A stretch of DNA of 64,000 nucleotides from Polaromonas sp. CG_9.7 (GCF_015752205.1 NZ_JADOVG010000005.1:1-64000); one strand, 5' to 3'. Shown: positions 7,751 to 16,760, numbered from the stretch's first letter. The notes: generated from the sequence alone by a model not told the origin. Translations and numbers: made by a program.

Positions 7751-9337
7751 TCACCCACCCGCCCCTTTGTCCGCCAGCCCCAGCCTTCGGGCCAGCCGGA
7801 CCAGGTTGGCGCGGTGCAGGCCCAGTTCGCGTGCGGCTGACGCCCAGTTGTGGCCATGGCGCTCCAGGCTGGCTTGTATGCACAGGCGCTGGTGCGCCTC
7901 GGTTGAAGTGCGCAAATCAACGGGCACCGCAGTGCTGGCGGCAGGCGCATCGACAGCCGCCAGCACTGCTGCCGCCCCGCTTTCAGGCGTCAGTGAAAAG
8001 TCAAAATGCCGTGCGCTCAGGCTCACGATGCGCGGCCGTGGCGACTGGCCGGCCAGAGCTTTCAGCGCGCTGCGGCTCACCAGGTGTTCAAGTTCGCGCA
8101 CATTGCCCGGCCAGTCGTGCGCCAGCAGCGCAGCGCGCGCGCTGGCGTCAAGCCTCAAACTGCCGAGCCCCAGGCGTGAACGGTTCTGCTCCAGAAAGTT
8201 GCCGGCCAATAACAGCACGTCATGGCCACGCGCTCTCAGCGGCGGCACCATCAGGGGATAAACGCTGAGCCGATGGTAAAAATCAGCGCGAAAACGTCCG
8301 GCGCGCACCTCGGCGGCCAGGTCGCGGTTGGTGGCGGCAATCACGCGCACATCGACCTGGTGTTCACGGTCCGAGCCCAGTCGCTGCAGCTGCCCGCCCT
8401 GCAGCACGCGCAGCAGCTTGGCCTGCACCGCCAGCGGCAACTCGCCCACTTCGTCCAGAAACAGCGTGCCGCCATCGGCCAGCTCGAACTTGCCGCGCCG
8501 ATCGGCCACCGCACCTGAAAATGCTCCGCGCACATGGCCGAACAGTTCGCTTTCAACCAGCGTCTCGGGCAGGGCCGCGCAATTGAGGCTGATCAGCGGG
8601 CGTGCGGCGCGCGGTGACGCAGCATGCAGCGCCTGCGCCACCAGTTCCTTGCCGACGCCGGTTTCGCCAGTGAGCAGCACCGTCAGCGCGCTGTTGCCGG
8701 CAATGGCGATTTCCTCCAGCAGCCGCAGGTGCGCCTGGCTTTGGCCTATGAGCGTGGGTCGTGCACCTTTCTCGGCCATCAGCGCGCCAAAGATGTCGGC
8801 GCGCCGGCGCTCGTCCTCGGCCCGCAGCGCCAGGCCCTCGATGCGCTGCACGACGCTGACCGTCGCGGCTGCCAGGCTGGCAAAGGCCTGCAGGTCTTGC
8901 AAATTGACCTGGGACAAGCGCTCGCTGGCCAGCGCATCAAGCGTCAGCAGACCCCAGGGCTTTTCGCCGACCTGCACCGGGCAGCCCATGCAGTCATGCA
9001 CCTCCAGCTGGCCGTGAAAGCCTTCGACCAGGCCGTCATACGGGTCGGGCAGCGTGCTGTCGGCGGCAATGCGCAGCGGCCCGCCAGCCGCCAGCAACAA
9101 GCCAAAGCGCGGATGCTCGTCGATTTTGAAGCGCCGGCCCAGCGTGTCGCGGCTCAGGCCATTGACCGCCAGCGGCCGCAGCCAGACGCCCTCCAGCCGC
9201 AGCAGCGCCACCGCGTCGCAGGGCAGCAAGGCGCGCATGGCTTCGAGCAAACGGCGGTAGCGCTCGCTGTCCGGCAGTTCACGCGACAGGTCATCGACCA
9301 GGGGCACCAGAACATGCAGCATCGGGTTGGCGATCAA
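7751..9337 (-). CDS. norR: Nitric-oxide-responsive sigma-54 activator NorR
   Basis: A 528-residue enhancer-binding protein. The N-terminal GAF domain (about 20-170) has H114-x-C116 and nearby Asp residues where NorR places its mononuclear iron. The AAA+ domain has Walker A GETGVGK (224-230), GAFSGA (271-276) and Walker B LFLDE (292-296). A Fis-type helix-turn-helix ends the protein. The sigma-54 contact loop reads GAFSGA rather than GAFTGA, a conservative change. The start is TTG 9337, fixed by AGGAG five bases upstream; the next ATG is too far from it. It is divergent from hmp, its expected target. Confidence 0.93.
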   Translation of the reverse strand: MIANPMLHVLVPLVDDLSRELPDSERYRRLLEAMRALLPCDAVALLRLEGVWLRPLAVNGLSRDTLGRRFKIDEHPRFGLLLAAGGPLRIAADSTLPDPYDGLVEGFHGQLEVHDCMGCPVQVGEKPWGLLTLDALASERLSQVNLQDLQAFASLAAATVSVVQRIEGLALRAEDERRRADIFGALMAEKGARPTLIGQSQAHLRLLEEIAIAGNSALTVLLTGETGVGKELVAQALHAASPRAARPLISLNCAALPETLVESELFGHVRGAFSGAVADRRGKFELADGGTLFLDEVGELPLAVQAKLLRVLQGGQLQRLGSDREHQVDVRVIAATNRDLAAEVRAGRFRADFYHRLSVYPLMVPPLRARGHDVLLLAGNFLEQNRSRLGLGSLRLDASARAALLAHDWPGNVRELEHLVSRSALKALAGQSPRPRIVSLSARHFDFSLTPESGAAAVLAAVDAPAASTAVPVDLRTSTEAHQRLCIQASLERHGHNWASAARELGLHRANLVRLARRLGLADKGAGG

Positions 9338-9345
9338 ATTGACTC

Positions 9346-9350
9346 CTTAA
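9346..9350 (-). promoter_or_regulatory. Ribosome binding site deciding the norR TTG start
   Basis: On the minus strand AGGAG lies 5 bases before TTG 9337. The alternative ATG at 9322 would be 20 bases away with no other Shine-Dalgarno. Confidence 0.75.
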
Positions 9351-9353
9351 AGC

Positions 9354-9389
9354 ATCATTTTGACTACTTTTCATCCATGTCATTTTGAC
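9354..9389. promoter_or_regulatory. Candidate NorR enhancer sites
   Basis: GTCATTTTGAC at 9379-9389 matches the NorR consensus GT-N7-AC with GTCA-N3-TGAC arms. ATCATTTTGAC at 9354-9364, 25 bp away, differs at one core base. A third weaker match, ATCAAATTGAC, is at 9333-9343 over the norR start. They lie about 55-90 bp upstream of the sigma-54 promoter of hmp. Confidence 0.6.
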
Positions 9390-9403
9390 TCTTTTTTAGT
9401 CAA
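9385..9403. promoter_or_regulatory. Dyad TTGACT-N7-AGTCAA overlapping the NorR site
   Basis: Inverted repeat with arms extending to 8 bp (TTTTGACT/AGTCAAAA) around a 7-bp CT-rich spacer. Its 6-bp core and spacing are identical to the dyad at 80-98. Confidence 0.5.
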
Positions 9404-9441
9404 AAATCGCGCAAGTGCTTGATCCATATGAATTGCCAGGC

Positions 9442-9457
9442 GGGCACGACTCTTGAG
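9442..9457 (+). promoter_or_regulatory. Sigma-54 promoter of hmp
   Basis: GGGCACGACTCTTGAG fits the -24/-12 pattern (TGGCACG-N4-TTGC) with the correct spacing. It sits about 70 bp before the hmp start and downstream of the NorR-type sites, as needed for looping activation. Confidence 0.65.
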
Positions 9458-9527
9458 TAACCAGGTTATCGGCTGTTTGCCCCGCTTCGCAGCGTGCGAG
9501 GCGGCAACTGCCCACAACGGAGAATTC

Positions 9528-10709
9528 ATGCTGACCCCAGAACAACGCGCCATCGTCAAGTCCACTGTCCCGCTGCTGGAGACTAGCGGCGAAGCGCTGA
9601 CCACCCATTTTTACCGGATCCTGCTGGCCGAGCACCCCGAGGTGCGGCCGTTTTTCAACCAGGCGCACCAGGCCAATGGCGACCAGCCGCGTGCGCTGGC
9701 CAACGGTGTGCTGATGTATGCGCGCAACATTGACCGGCTGGAGCAGCTTGGTGGACTGGTTAACCAGATCATCCAGAAGCATGTCTCGCTGCAGATCGAA
9801 CCGGCGCATTACCCGGTAGTGGGCAGCTGCCTGCTGCGCGCCATCCGCGAGGTCTTGGGGGCCGAGATTGCCACCGACGCCGTGATTGCTGCCTGGGCGG
9901 CGGCCTACCAGCAACTGGCCGACATCCTGATCGGCGCTGAAGAAAAGATTTACGCCGAAGTGGCGGCAGCCCCGGGCGGCTGGCGCGGCACGCGCCCATT
10001 TCGCGTGGTGCGCAAGGAGGCGGAAAGCGCCGAGATCACCTCCTTCTACCTAGAGCCACAAGACGGCGGCGCGCTGGTCAGCTTCCAGCCCGGCCAGTTC
10101 ATCGGGCTGCGACTGGTGGTGAACGGCCAGGAAATACGCCGGAATTACTCGCTGTCGGCCGCGCCGAACGGCAGCGACTACCGCATCAGCGTGAAGCGCG
10201 AGCCGGGCGGCGTGGCGTCAGGCTACCTGCACGATCAGCTGCATGAAGGCGATGTGCTGGAGCTGGCACCACCCGCTGGCGAATTCGTGCTGGCAGACAG
10301 CGACAAGCCGCTGGTGCTGATCAGCGGCGGCGTCGGCATCACGCCCACGCTGGCGATGCTGGATGCCGCCTTGCTGGGAACGCGGCCAGTGCACTTCATC
10401 CACTTTGCGCGCAACCGATCGGCGCATGCGTTTCGCGCGGCCATCGAGGCGCGCCAAGCCCGGCATGCGCAGCTCAAGCGCTTTTATGTCTATGACGAGC
10501 ATGCAGGCGAAGCGCAGGCACCGCACGCCATCGGCCTGCGCAGCAGCGCGCAACTGGCCGAATGGCTGCCGGCTTCACGCGATGTGGACGCCTACTTTTT
10601 GGGGCCCAAGCCCTTCATGCGTCGTGTGAAGAAGCAGCTGCGCGAGCTGGGCGTGCCTGAATCGCAAACCCGTTTCGAGTTTTTCGGCCCCGCCAGCGCG
10701 CTGGAATAA
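9528..10709 (+). CDS. hmp: Flavohemoglobin, nitric oxide dioxygenase
   Basis: A 393-residue enzyme oxidising NO to nitrate with O2 and NAD(P)H. The globin domain (1-140) has B10 Tyr29, E7 Gln53 and proximal His85, all canonical. An FAD domain (RRNYSLS) and a NAD domain (GGVGITP) follow, ending with the typical FFGP. ATG 9528 has GGAG upstream; a longer open frame begins at 9453 inside the promoter and is rejected. The divergent norR gene and intervening sigma-54 promoter indicate NO-induced expression. Confidence 0.96.
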   Translation: MLTPEQRAIVKSTVPLLETSGEALTTHFYRILLAEHPEVRPFFNQAHQANGDQPRALANGVLMYARNIDRLEQLGGLVNQIIQKHVSLQIEPAHYPVVGSCLLRAIREVLGAEIATDAVIAAWAAAYQQLADILIGAEEKIYAEVAAAPGGWRGTRPFRVVRKEAESAEITSFYLEPQDGGALVSFQPGQFIGLRLVVNGQEIRRNYSLSAAPNGSDYRISVKREPGGVASGYLHDQLHEGDVLELAPPAGEFVLADSDKPLVLISGGVGITPTLAMLDAALLGTRPVHFIHFARNRSAHAFRAAIEARQARHAQLKRFYVYDEHAGEAQAPHAIGLRSSAQLAEWLPASRDVDAYFLGPKPFMRRVKKQLRELGVPESQTRFEFFGPASALE

Positions 10710-10730
10710 AACCGGGCAGATTTTCCATGC

Positions 10731-10797
10731 ACTATGAATTCAATAGCTGCTTGCGCCCGCCCTGCGTGCGCAAAAGGCCGATTTGGTTAGAAAATCA
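10731..10797 (+). repeat. Dispersed repeat copy R3
   Basis: CTATGAATTCAATAGCTGCTTGCGC, split here as CTATGAATTCAATAGC then TGCTTGCGC, followed by TGCGCAAAAGGCCGATTTGG and GAAAATCAAAC. It fills the gap between the convergent hmp and DUF1993 genes. Forward orientation. Confidence 0.8.
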
Positions 10798-10834
10798 AAC
10801 AACCGGGCTCATCAGATGACCCCGGTTGGCGTCT

Positions 10835-11344
10835 TCAATACGTGCCGATGTAGTCCTTCTTGCCCACTTCCACGCCGTTGTGGCGCAGGATGGCATAGGC
10901 CGTGGTGGTGTGGAAAAAGAAATGCGGCAGGCCGTAGTTGAAGATGTACGACTCGCCGGTGAAGCGCTTTTCCTTGGGCGTGCCGGCCTGCGTGACGATC
11001 TCGCGTGTGGCGGCTTCGGCGAATAGTGACGCATCGAGTCCTTCAATAAACGCCAGTACGGTGGCAATTCGCGCCTGCAAGTCGGCAAAGGTCTGCTCGT
11101 CGTCGGCCAGCTTGGGCACTTCCACGCCAGCCAGCCGGGCCGAGACGCTCTTGGCAAAATCGCTGGCCACCTGAACCTGGCGCAGCAACGCAAACATGTC
11201 GGGGTAAAGCCGCGCCTGCAGCAAGGCGTTGGGGTCGATTTTTTTCGCAGCCGCATGGGCTTCGGCCTTGCTCAGGACGCCGCTGAGGCCACCCAGCATC
11301 TGTTTGAAAACGGGAATCGAAGCAGTGTAAATCGGGCTGGTCAT
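10835..11344 (-). CDS. DUF1993 family protein
   Basis: A 169-residue helical protein with the DUF1993 pattern: SIPVFKQMLGGLSGVLSKAEAHA at the start, RLYPDMFALLRQVQVASDFAK in the middle and a C-terminal YGLPHFFFHTTTAYAILRHNGVEVGK. The family belongs to the DinB-like four-helix superfamily and its function is unknown. ATG 11344 follows AAAGAG; ATG 11356, four codons earlier, is the alternative. It converges with hmp. Confidence 0.85.
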   Translation of the reverse strand: MTSPIYTASIPVFKQMLGGLSGVLSKAEAHAAAKKIDPNALLQARLYPDMFALLRQVQVASDFAKSVSARLAGVEVPKLADDEQTFADLQARIATVLAFIEGLDASLFAEAATREIVTQAGTPKEKRFTGESYIFNYGLPHFFFHTTTAYAILRHNGVEVGKKDYIGTY

Positions 11345-11564
11345 GGGCTCTTTCATCAGGGAATGTCAACGGAACCGCAGTTTGCCATGCCTGGCAAACT
11401 GCAAGACCCGGCATTCTCGCTGCCATCAACGCTTGGCGCTGCTTTTGAAATAATCGCCACACGCGGGCAGGCCGGTTTCACCGGCATGTAAAACCCGGCC
11501 GCTGCGGCCATTCGGCCCTGGCCCACCCTGTCAGAAGCCCTGCATGCCACGACTGGCTTGGTGT

Positions 11565-13955
11565 CTAACCGCGCAGGTAGCGCTCCAGAATCGCCAGCTC
11601 GCTTGTTGTCGGTACACCTTTGCCGGTGATGACCGCATAAATATTGCCGCTGAAACCCTCTTGTGGGTAGTAATCCTTGAATCCCCAGCCAAGCAGCATC
11701 TGGTTGAAATGACCTGGTGCAAACGTGGCCTTGCCGCTGTCCACCAGCGCCGAATTGACGCGCAACGACTGGTCTTCGGGCGCACAGGTGAAGGTCAGTA
11801 CCGACAGCTTGTTGGGTGCCAGCTTGTCGGGGCTGGTCAGTTCTGCCTTCCGGCCTTTGGCATCTTCCCACCGGACCACCGGCTGGCCGTTCGAAAACGC
11901 CAGTTCACAGGCGTGGCTGGCTTCAGTCTGGGACGCCTGGAAAACCAGGCCGCTGCTGTCTTTTGCGGCGATACCAACGGCGGCAATGGCAAAGTAGCGG
12001 TCTTCAATGTTGTAGGGGACGCGATTGACGGGGTTGGGCCGTATGTCAGCTTCAGGCACCGCCTTCTTGCACCAGAAGCCCGAAGTTTCGGCCTGGTGGC
12101 CCGAACTTTTCCGGCCATTGGCCACGCGCAGCACCGGCAGCGACATGCGCCCCATGGCAGGGGTTTCGGTGTTGGTCCAGTTGAGCATTTCCATCGGATT
12201 GCCCGGGCTTGAGCCATAGCCCGAGTCGGACACGGCGCGCACCACCTGGCCGCTGCCTGACGGCGCACCCAGCATGTAGTCGGTGTAGGCGTCGGCCATG
12301 TCCCATTTGCAGGCGCCATAGCGGGCGATGATGGCCATGGCCGCGTCTTCCAGACTGGTGGATGCGTGGGCCACCGGATCGTTCAGCGAGAACACCTTGC
12401 GCGGCGGCGGCACCGGCACAGCTGGCGAGCCGATGCTGGTGTAACTCAGCACGGCCACCTGATTGTCAGCCGGCGTGTAGCTGAAGGAGTCCTGCCCGTT
12501 CGGACCCGCCGGGATCGTCAGTTCTTCCTTGCTGAGCTTGCCGCGTCCTTTGACCGCCACCGTCAGGCGCACGGGCCGGGCCAGGTTGCCCCGCGCATAC
12601 ACCGTGATGGTGGTGGGCGTGCCCGCGCGCGCATGGCCCGGGCCGTCGTCGAACAGCATGGCCTGCGCAATGCCTGCCGAAGCTTTCATGACGCCAGAGA
12701 CCAGCGGCTCCAGCGTTTTGTTCTGGTGCCAGCCCGCCACATGATTCAAGGCATTGCTGCGTATCGGCCAGTGGTTGCCGGCCATCCAGCTGTACACCTC
12801 GACGCCGTTTTGCAATGCCAGATCGACCGTGTTCCTGAAGCTTTCAGCCCAGCGCGGGTCGTCAATGGGCATGCCGACTTCGCCCAGCGCAAGCTGGACC
12901 TTTTTGGCCTTGGCCCAGTCCAGAGCCGACCGGATGCGGTCACGTCCGGTGCTGCGACTGATCGGCTCGGCCTGGGCACTGCCGAATTTCCGGGGCGTCG
13001 ATTCAATGTCCCAGTCGAAGGCATGGCCGGTGCTGCGCCGGTCCAGATAGGCATGCACTTCATAAATCAGTCCTTCTCCCCTCAACGGATAGCCAGGATT
13101 TTTCGTCGCCAGACTGCCTGCGCTGCTCCACTCGTTGCCCCCCACATAAATGGGCGTTTCCTTGTCGATGGCGCGGATGGCATCAATGGCCGCCTGCATG
13201 AACACCGGCAGGATCATCAGGTCGTCGCGGCCCCTTTTGCTCTCGACAATACTGTCGCGCTCGGGCATCTCGTGGGGCTCGTTCATCAGGCCGTAGCCGC
13301 CCAGGCCGGGATGGTTTTTCCACAGCGTCGCCGCGCGGCGCCAGACATCGGCAAACAGGGCCGGTGTGAGGGTGGCGCCTTTTTCCAGCGCAAAAATCCG
13401 CCGCTGAATCTGCGACCGGTCGGTGGTGTAGGGCCTGAGCAGGGGATCCGGAGCAGCCTTCAGGCCGATAACCGCGCCATCGGGCTGGTAGATGAAGTCC
13501 GTGTAGCGGGCGTAGTTGTGCAGGTCAATGATGCAGCGCGTGCCTGAGGCCGCATGGGCATCGAGCAAGCCGGTGATGTAGGACGCATAGCCGGCATGAA
13601 AGGCACCGGGCTCGCCGATCAGCGACCGGGCAGCGGCATTTGCCACAGTCCCGGGAAGCATCGGCTGCAGCAGTTCCCACTGGATGGGCAGGCGGTTTTT
13701 GGTAAATCCGCAGGCGGCCAGGTAGGCCACATCCGATTTTCGCGGGACGGTGAAATGAATGTTGGGGGAGGAACTGAGGCCGTGGCGCAGGCCGGGTGCA
13801 GCCCATTCGAGGCCGGAAAGGTTGGTACCCAGGGCCACCGGAGTGACCGCGGGCGCTTTTGCCTCGGACGGTCCGGCCGCCAGCGCTGGCTGCCCGCCCC
13901 ACAGTCCAAAGGCCGCCATGGCAGCGGCAGCCTGTGAAAATTCTCGCCTGTGCAT
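11565..13955 (-). CDS. Exported glycoside hydrolase family 5 protein with C-terminal beta domains
   Basis: A 796-residue protein. The N-terminus (RREFSQ, hydrophobic core, AxA site near residue 27) looks like a Tat or Sec signal. Residues about 40-420 form a GH5 barrel with acid/base Glu226 (LMNEPHE) and nucleophile Glu359 (LGEVG). An Ig-like module (about 430-510) and a concanavalin/LamG-like region (about 600-796) follow. It probably cleaves a beta-linked polysaccharide in periplasm or medium. ATG 13955 is preceded by GGAG. No other carbohydrate genes are nearby, so substrate is unknown. Confidence 0.85.
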   Translation of the reverse strand: MHRREFSQAAAAMAAFGLWGGQPALAAGPSEAKAPAVTPVALGTNLSGLEWAAPGLRHGLSSSPNIHFTVPRKSDVAYLAACGFTKNRLPIQWELLQPMLPGTVANAAARSLIGEPGAFHAGYASYITGLLDAHAASGTRCIIDLHNYARYTDFIYQPDGAVIGLKAAPDPLLRPYTTDRSQIQRRIFALEKGATLTPALFADVWRRAATLWKNHPGLGGYGLMNEPHEMPERDSIVESKRGRDDLMILPVFMQAAIDAIRAIDKETPIYVGGNEWSSAGSLATKNPGYPLRGEGLIYEVHAYLDRRSTGHAFDWDIESTPRKFGSAQAEPISRSTGRDRIRSALDWAKAKKVQLALGEVGMPIDDPRWAESFRNTVDLALQNGVEVYSWMAGNHWPIRSNALNHVAGWHQNKTLEPLVSGVMKASAGIAQAMLFDDGPGHARAGTPTTITVYARGNLARPVRLTVAVKGRGKLSKEELTIPAGPNGQDSFSYTPADNQVAVLSYTSIGSPAVPVPPPRKVFSLNDPVAHASTSLEDAAMAIIARYGACKWDMADAYTDYMLGAPSGSGQVVRAVSDSGYGSSPGNPMEMLNWTNTETPAMGRMSLPVLRVANGRKSSGHQAETSGFWCKKAVPEADIRPNPVNRVPYNIEDRYFAIAAVGIAAKDSSGLVFQASQTEASHACELAFSNGQPVVRWEDAKGRKAELTSPDKLAPNKLSVLTFTCAPEDQSLRVNSALVDSGKATFAPGHFNQMLLGWGFKDYYPQEGFSGNIYAVITGKGVPTTSELAILERYLRG

Positions 13956-14099
13956 TGATGTTTTCTCCGTGGAAATCGGTGATGGGCTGTTTTGATCTTG
14001 GCTGGACGGCAGGGACAATTCCAGCGTTTAATGGACATGGCCCTGTCTTTTAAAAGAACACCGGCGCCTCGTCAATCAGCGTCCGGCCTATTGACACAT

Positions 14100-14120
14100 C
14101 CGTGAACCCAAGGTTCACGG
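14100..14120. promoter_or_regulatory. Perfect dyad CCGTGAACC-CAA-GGTTCACGG
   Basis: Nine-bp arms with a 3-base spacer, about 145 bp upstream of the GH5 start and 110 bp after the dusC stop. No T-run follows on the minus strand, so an operator is favoured over a terminator. An overlapping GGTTC-N6-GAACC is also present. Confidence 0.4.
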
Positions 14121-14230
14121 TAGAACCTTTTCATAAATCGACAGCTGCAATGCCTCACCCGGACCGCCGAAATCCGGCAACAACGTCTGCCCCGCCTGGC
14201 AGTTGCCTTGCCGGAACCACGCAGGCCGGT

Positions 14231-15307
14231 TCAGTGCGTTGGGATTGGATCAAGCTGGCTGGCTTGGCTTTGCTGCCGCACCACGCCGGCCAGCCAGGCA
14301 TCAATCAGCGCCAGGTCATTCACCGTCTTGAGTTGCTGATACGCGGTTTCGGCTTCAGGAAAACGCCGGCGCAAAAAATTCAGCCATTGCTTGAGCCGGC
14401 CGGCGCGTGCCTTGGCGTCTAGCCGGGCGCAGACAACAAGCCAGAATTCGGCCAGCAAAGGCAGCAGTTCAGGCCAGGCGATTCCCGCTGCCGTCCGGGT
14501 TGCCCCGCTTGCCCCGGTTGCCGGGCCATTCATCGACGCCTTGATCGCCAGCCCGAGCCCCGGGTCGGTCACCGCGCCACGGCCCAGCATCAGCGATTCG
14601 CAGCCCGACGCCTGGCGGCAGAGCCGCGCATCCTCGACCGTCCAGATTTCGCCGTTGGCCACCACCGGAATGCGCACGGCGGCGCGAATGTCGGCAATGC
14701 GTTCCCAGTAGGCGGGCGGACGGTAGGCTTGTGCCTTGGTGCGCGCATGCACCACCAGCTCGTCGGCCCCGCTGCCGGCAATCGCCAGCGCACACTCCAC
14801 AGCGCGCGAATCGTCGTTGAAGCCCAGCCGCATCTTGGCCGACACCGGCATGTGGCGTGGCACGGCACGGCGCACAGCGGCGACGATGGCGGCGATGGTG
14901 TCGGGCTCGTCAAGCAGCGCCGCGCCGCCGCCATGGCGATTCACGATTTTTGCCGGACAGCCAAAATTCAGGTCGATGCCTGCCGGCCCCAATTCGGCCA
15001 GCCGCCCGGCGTTTTCAGCCAGGCACACCGGGTCTGACCCCAGCAGCTGGGCGCGCACCGGCACGCCGGCCAGCGTGCGCCCGCCGTTGTGCAGTTCGGG
15101 AACGATGCGGGTGAACACCCGCTCGGGCAGCAGCTGGTCGGTGATGCGGATGAATTCGGACACGCAGCGGTCAATGCCGCCGACACGCGTCAAAATGTCG
15201 CGCAGCACGAAGTCGAGCAGCCCTTCCATGGGCGCCAGAAGGATCATCGGGGCCGGGGCCGATGGCTTGACAGGTCGCCCCACAGTCAAAAAATCATCAC
15301 TGTTCAT
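14231..15307 (-). CDS. dusC: tRNA-dihydrouridine(16) synthase
   Basis: A 358-residue FMN enzyme reducing uridine 16 in the tRNA D-loop. ILLAPMEGLLD (22-32) is the DusC-subfamily form of the Dus N-terminus. NFGCPAK holds catalytic Cys117, with KMRLGF, HARTKAQ, ANGEIW and LMLGRGA following in order. Length is slightly above the usual 310-320 because of an N-terminal extension and a glycine/alanine-rich insertion after residue 260. It is followed by the GH5 gene on the same strand after a 275-bp gap. Confidence 0.93.
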   Translation of the reverse strand: MNSDDFLTVGRPVKPSAPAPMILLAPMEGLLDFVLRDILTRVGGIDRCVSEFIRITDQLLPERVFTRIVPELHNGGRTLAGVPVRAQLLGSDPVCLAENAGRLAELGPAGIDLNFGCPAKIVNRHGGGAALLDEPDTIAAIVAAVRRAVPRHMPVSAKMRLGFNDDSRAVECALAIAGSGADELVVHARTKAQAYRPPAYWERIADIRAAVRIPVVANGEIWTVEDARLCRQASGCESLMLGRGAVTDPGLGLAIKASMNGPATGASGATRTAAGIAWPELLPLLAEFWLVVCARLDAKARAGRLKQWLNFLRRRFPEAETAYQQLKTVNDLALIDAWLAGVVRQQSQASQLDPIPTH

Positions 15308-15349
15308 AAGTCATTCCCGCGCAGGCGGGAGAGCCGGCAAGGCGCTGGT

Positions 15350-16603
15350 TTAAACCGCGCCCAAGCGCCAGAGAGACGTCACTTCGGCAGCGCGGGCCTT
15401 GTGCAGCGGGTTGCTGGTGTCGGCCGCCTTGGGGTGCTCGGGCTTGGCGTCGATACGGCCCAGCACCTTCAGGCCGCTGGCCTTGATGGCGGCGAGCAAT
15501 TCGGCGCGGGTGCGCAAACCCAGCTGCTCGGCAAAATTGGACAGGATCAGCCAGCCTTCGCCGCCGGGCGCCAGGTGAGCCGGAAGTCCCTTGAGGAAAC
15601 CCAGCAGCATGCGGCTGCCTTCGTCGTACACCGCGCCTTCGAGCGGTGAACCGGGGCGGGCCGGCAGCCACGGCGGGTTGCAGACAATGACCGACGCCAG
15701 CCCCTCAGGGTACAAGTCAGCCTCCATGACCTTGACCGGGTTGGGCAGGCGCAGCCGGTAGATGTTTTCCCGGGCGCAGACCAGCGCGCGCGGGTCAAGG
15801 TCGGTGGCCACGACCTGGTCTACTTCCGGACGCAGCGCCAGCACGGCCGACAGCACACCGGTGCCGGTGCCAATGTCGAAGGCCACAAATTTCGAAGCTG
15901 GACTGGCGGGCAAAGGGGCATTTGCCACCAGATCCACATATTCGCCGCGCACCGGCGAAAACACGCCGTAGTGCGGGTGAATGCGGTTGTTCGGCGCCTT
16001 GCCCAGGGCCGCAATTTCAACGCCCTTCTTGCGCCACTCATGCGCGCTGATCACGCCCATCAGTTCGCGCAGCGACGCCACGCTGGGCAAAGCATCTTGG
16101 GCGGGCGCACCCCAGGCTTCGGCACACGCCTGTTTGGCGTCGGGCGCACGGCGCAGGTCAACGCCATAGTCGGCGCCAAACTCGATCAGCACCATGCCGA
16201 GCACCCGCGCGCGCTGCGATTGCGCCTGGCGGTGCAGGTGAAACTCCTGGCCGGCCGGAACGCCAGAAACAGCGTTGTCGGCATCTTTTTTCAGCTTGAC
16301 GCGGGCCAGCTTGGAGGCCTTTGGCGGCTTGTCGATGCGCCGGGCCAGCGCCTGCACCATCTGCCGGGCGTTCTGGAAGTCGCCGCGCCAGAGCAGGCCG
16401 GTGCCTTCGCAGGCCAGCCGGTAGGCGGTGTCGGCGGCCATGGTGTCGTCGGCCTCGACGATCCGCCGGGGCGGCAATGCGCCACGCTCGGAACGCCACA
16501 GCGCCGAATGCGCCACACCCGCTTCTTTCCATTCAATAAGGGTCGAGGCCGGGGTGGCCGATTCAGTAAGTGCGGTGGAGGTCACGGAAAAGAAGGTAGG
16601 CAT
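15350..16603 (-). CDS. Class I SAM-dependent methyltransferase (HemK/RlmG-like)
   Basis: A 417-residue protein. The C-terminal half is a Rossmann methyltransferase with motif I FDIGTGTG (242-249), acidic motif II TDLDP, and a catalytic NPPW (309-312), the signature of N- or base-methyltransferases. The N-terminal half (about 1-230) is a family-specific extension probably involved in substrate recognition. ATG 16603 is chosen over an in-frame TTG two codons earlier. The substrate (protein glutamine, rRNA or other) cannot be assigned. Confidence 0.85.
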   Translation of the reverse strand: MPTFFSVTSTALTESATPASTLIEWKEAGVAHSALWRSERGALPPRRIVEADDTMAADTAYRLACEGTGLLWRGDFQNARQMVQALARRIDKPPKASKLARVKLKKDADNAVSGVPAGQEFHLHRQAQSQRARVLGMVLIEFGADYGVDLRRAPDAKQACAEAWGAPAQDALPSVASLRELMGVISAHEWRKKGVEIAALGKAPNNRIHPHYGVFSPVRGEYVDLVANAPLPASPASKFVAFDIGTGTGVLSAVLALRPEVDQVVATDLDPRALVCARENIYRLRLPNPVKVMEADLYPEGLASVIVCNPPWLPARPGSPLEGAVYDEGSRMLLGFLKGLPAHLAPGGEGWLILSNFAEQLGLRTRAELLAAIKASGLKVLGRIDAKPEHPKAADTSNPLHKARAAEVTSLWRLGAV

Positions 16604-16697
16604 GGGCAAGGCAGTCAGAAAGGTCAGAAAGAAAGACCCCGTGTTTTAACAGATGGCCGACGCTTTCCCGGCAAAAAACCCTGCTGCCTACGTTTCT

Positions 16698-16760
16698 TGA
16701 TAAAAATAAGGCTGTAGCGCATGCTGCACGGGCGCAAGCAGCTATGAATACAGTAGCTAG
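16698..16760 (-). repeat. Dispersed repeat copy R4
   Basis: On the minus strand it reads GCTACTGTATTCATAGCTGC, then TTGCGCCCGTGCAGC, ATGCGCTACAGCCTTATTT and TATCAAG. The stop codon of mpg (16759-16757) lies within its first bases. Confidence 0.8.

Noticed and set aside
11471..11485. Short hairpin GCCGGT-TTC-ACCGGC considered as terminator of the GH5 gene
   Set aside because: Six-bp arms, about 80 bp past the stop and no T-tract; too weak in GC-rich DNA.
12366..13547. 393-codon open frame antisense to the GH5 gene
   Set aside because: Composition of a shadow frame; the GH5 catalytic motifs are on the minus strand.
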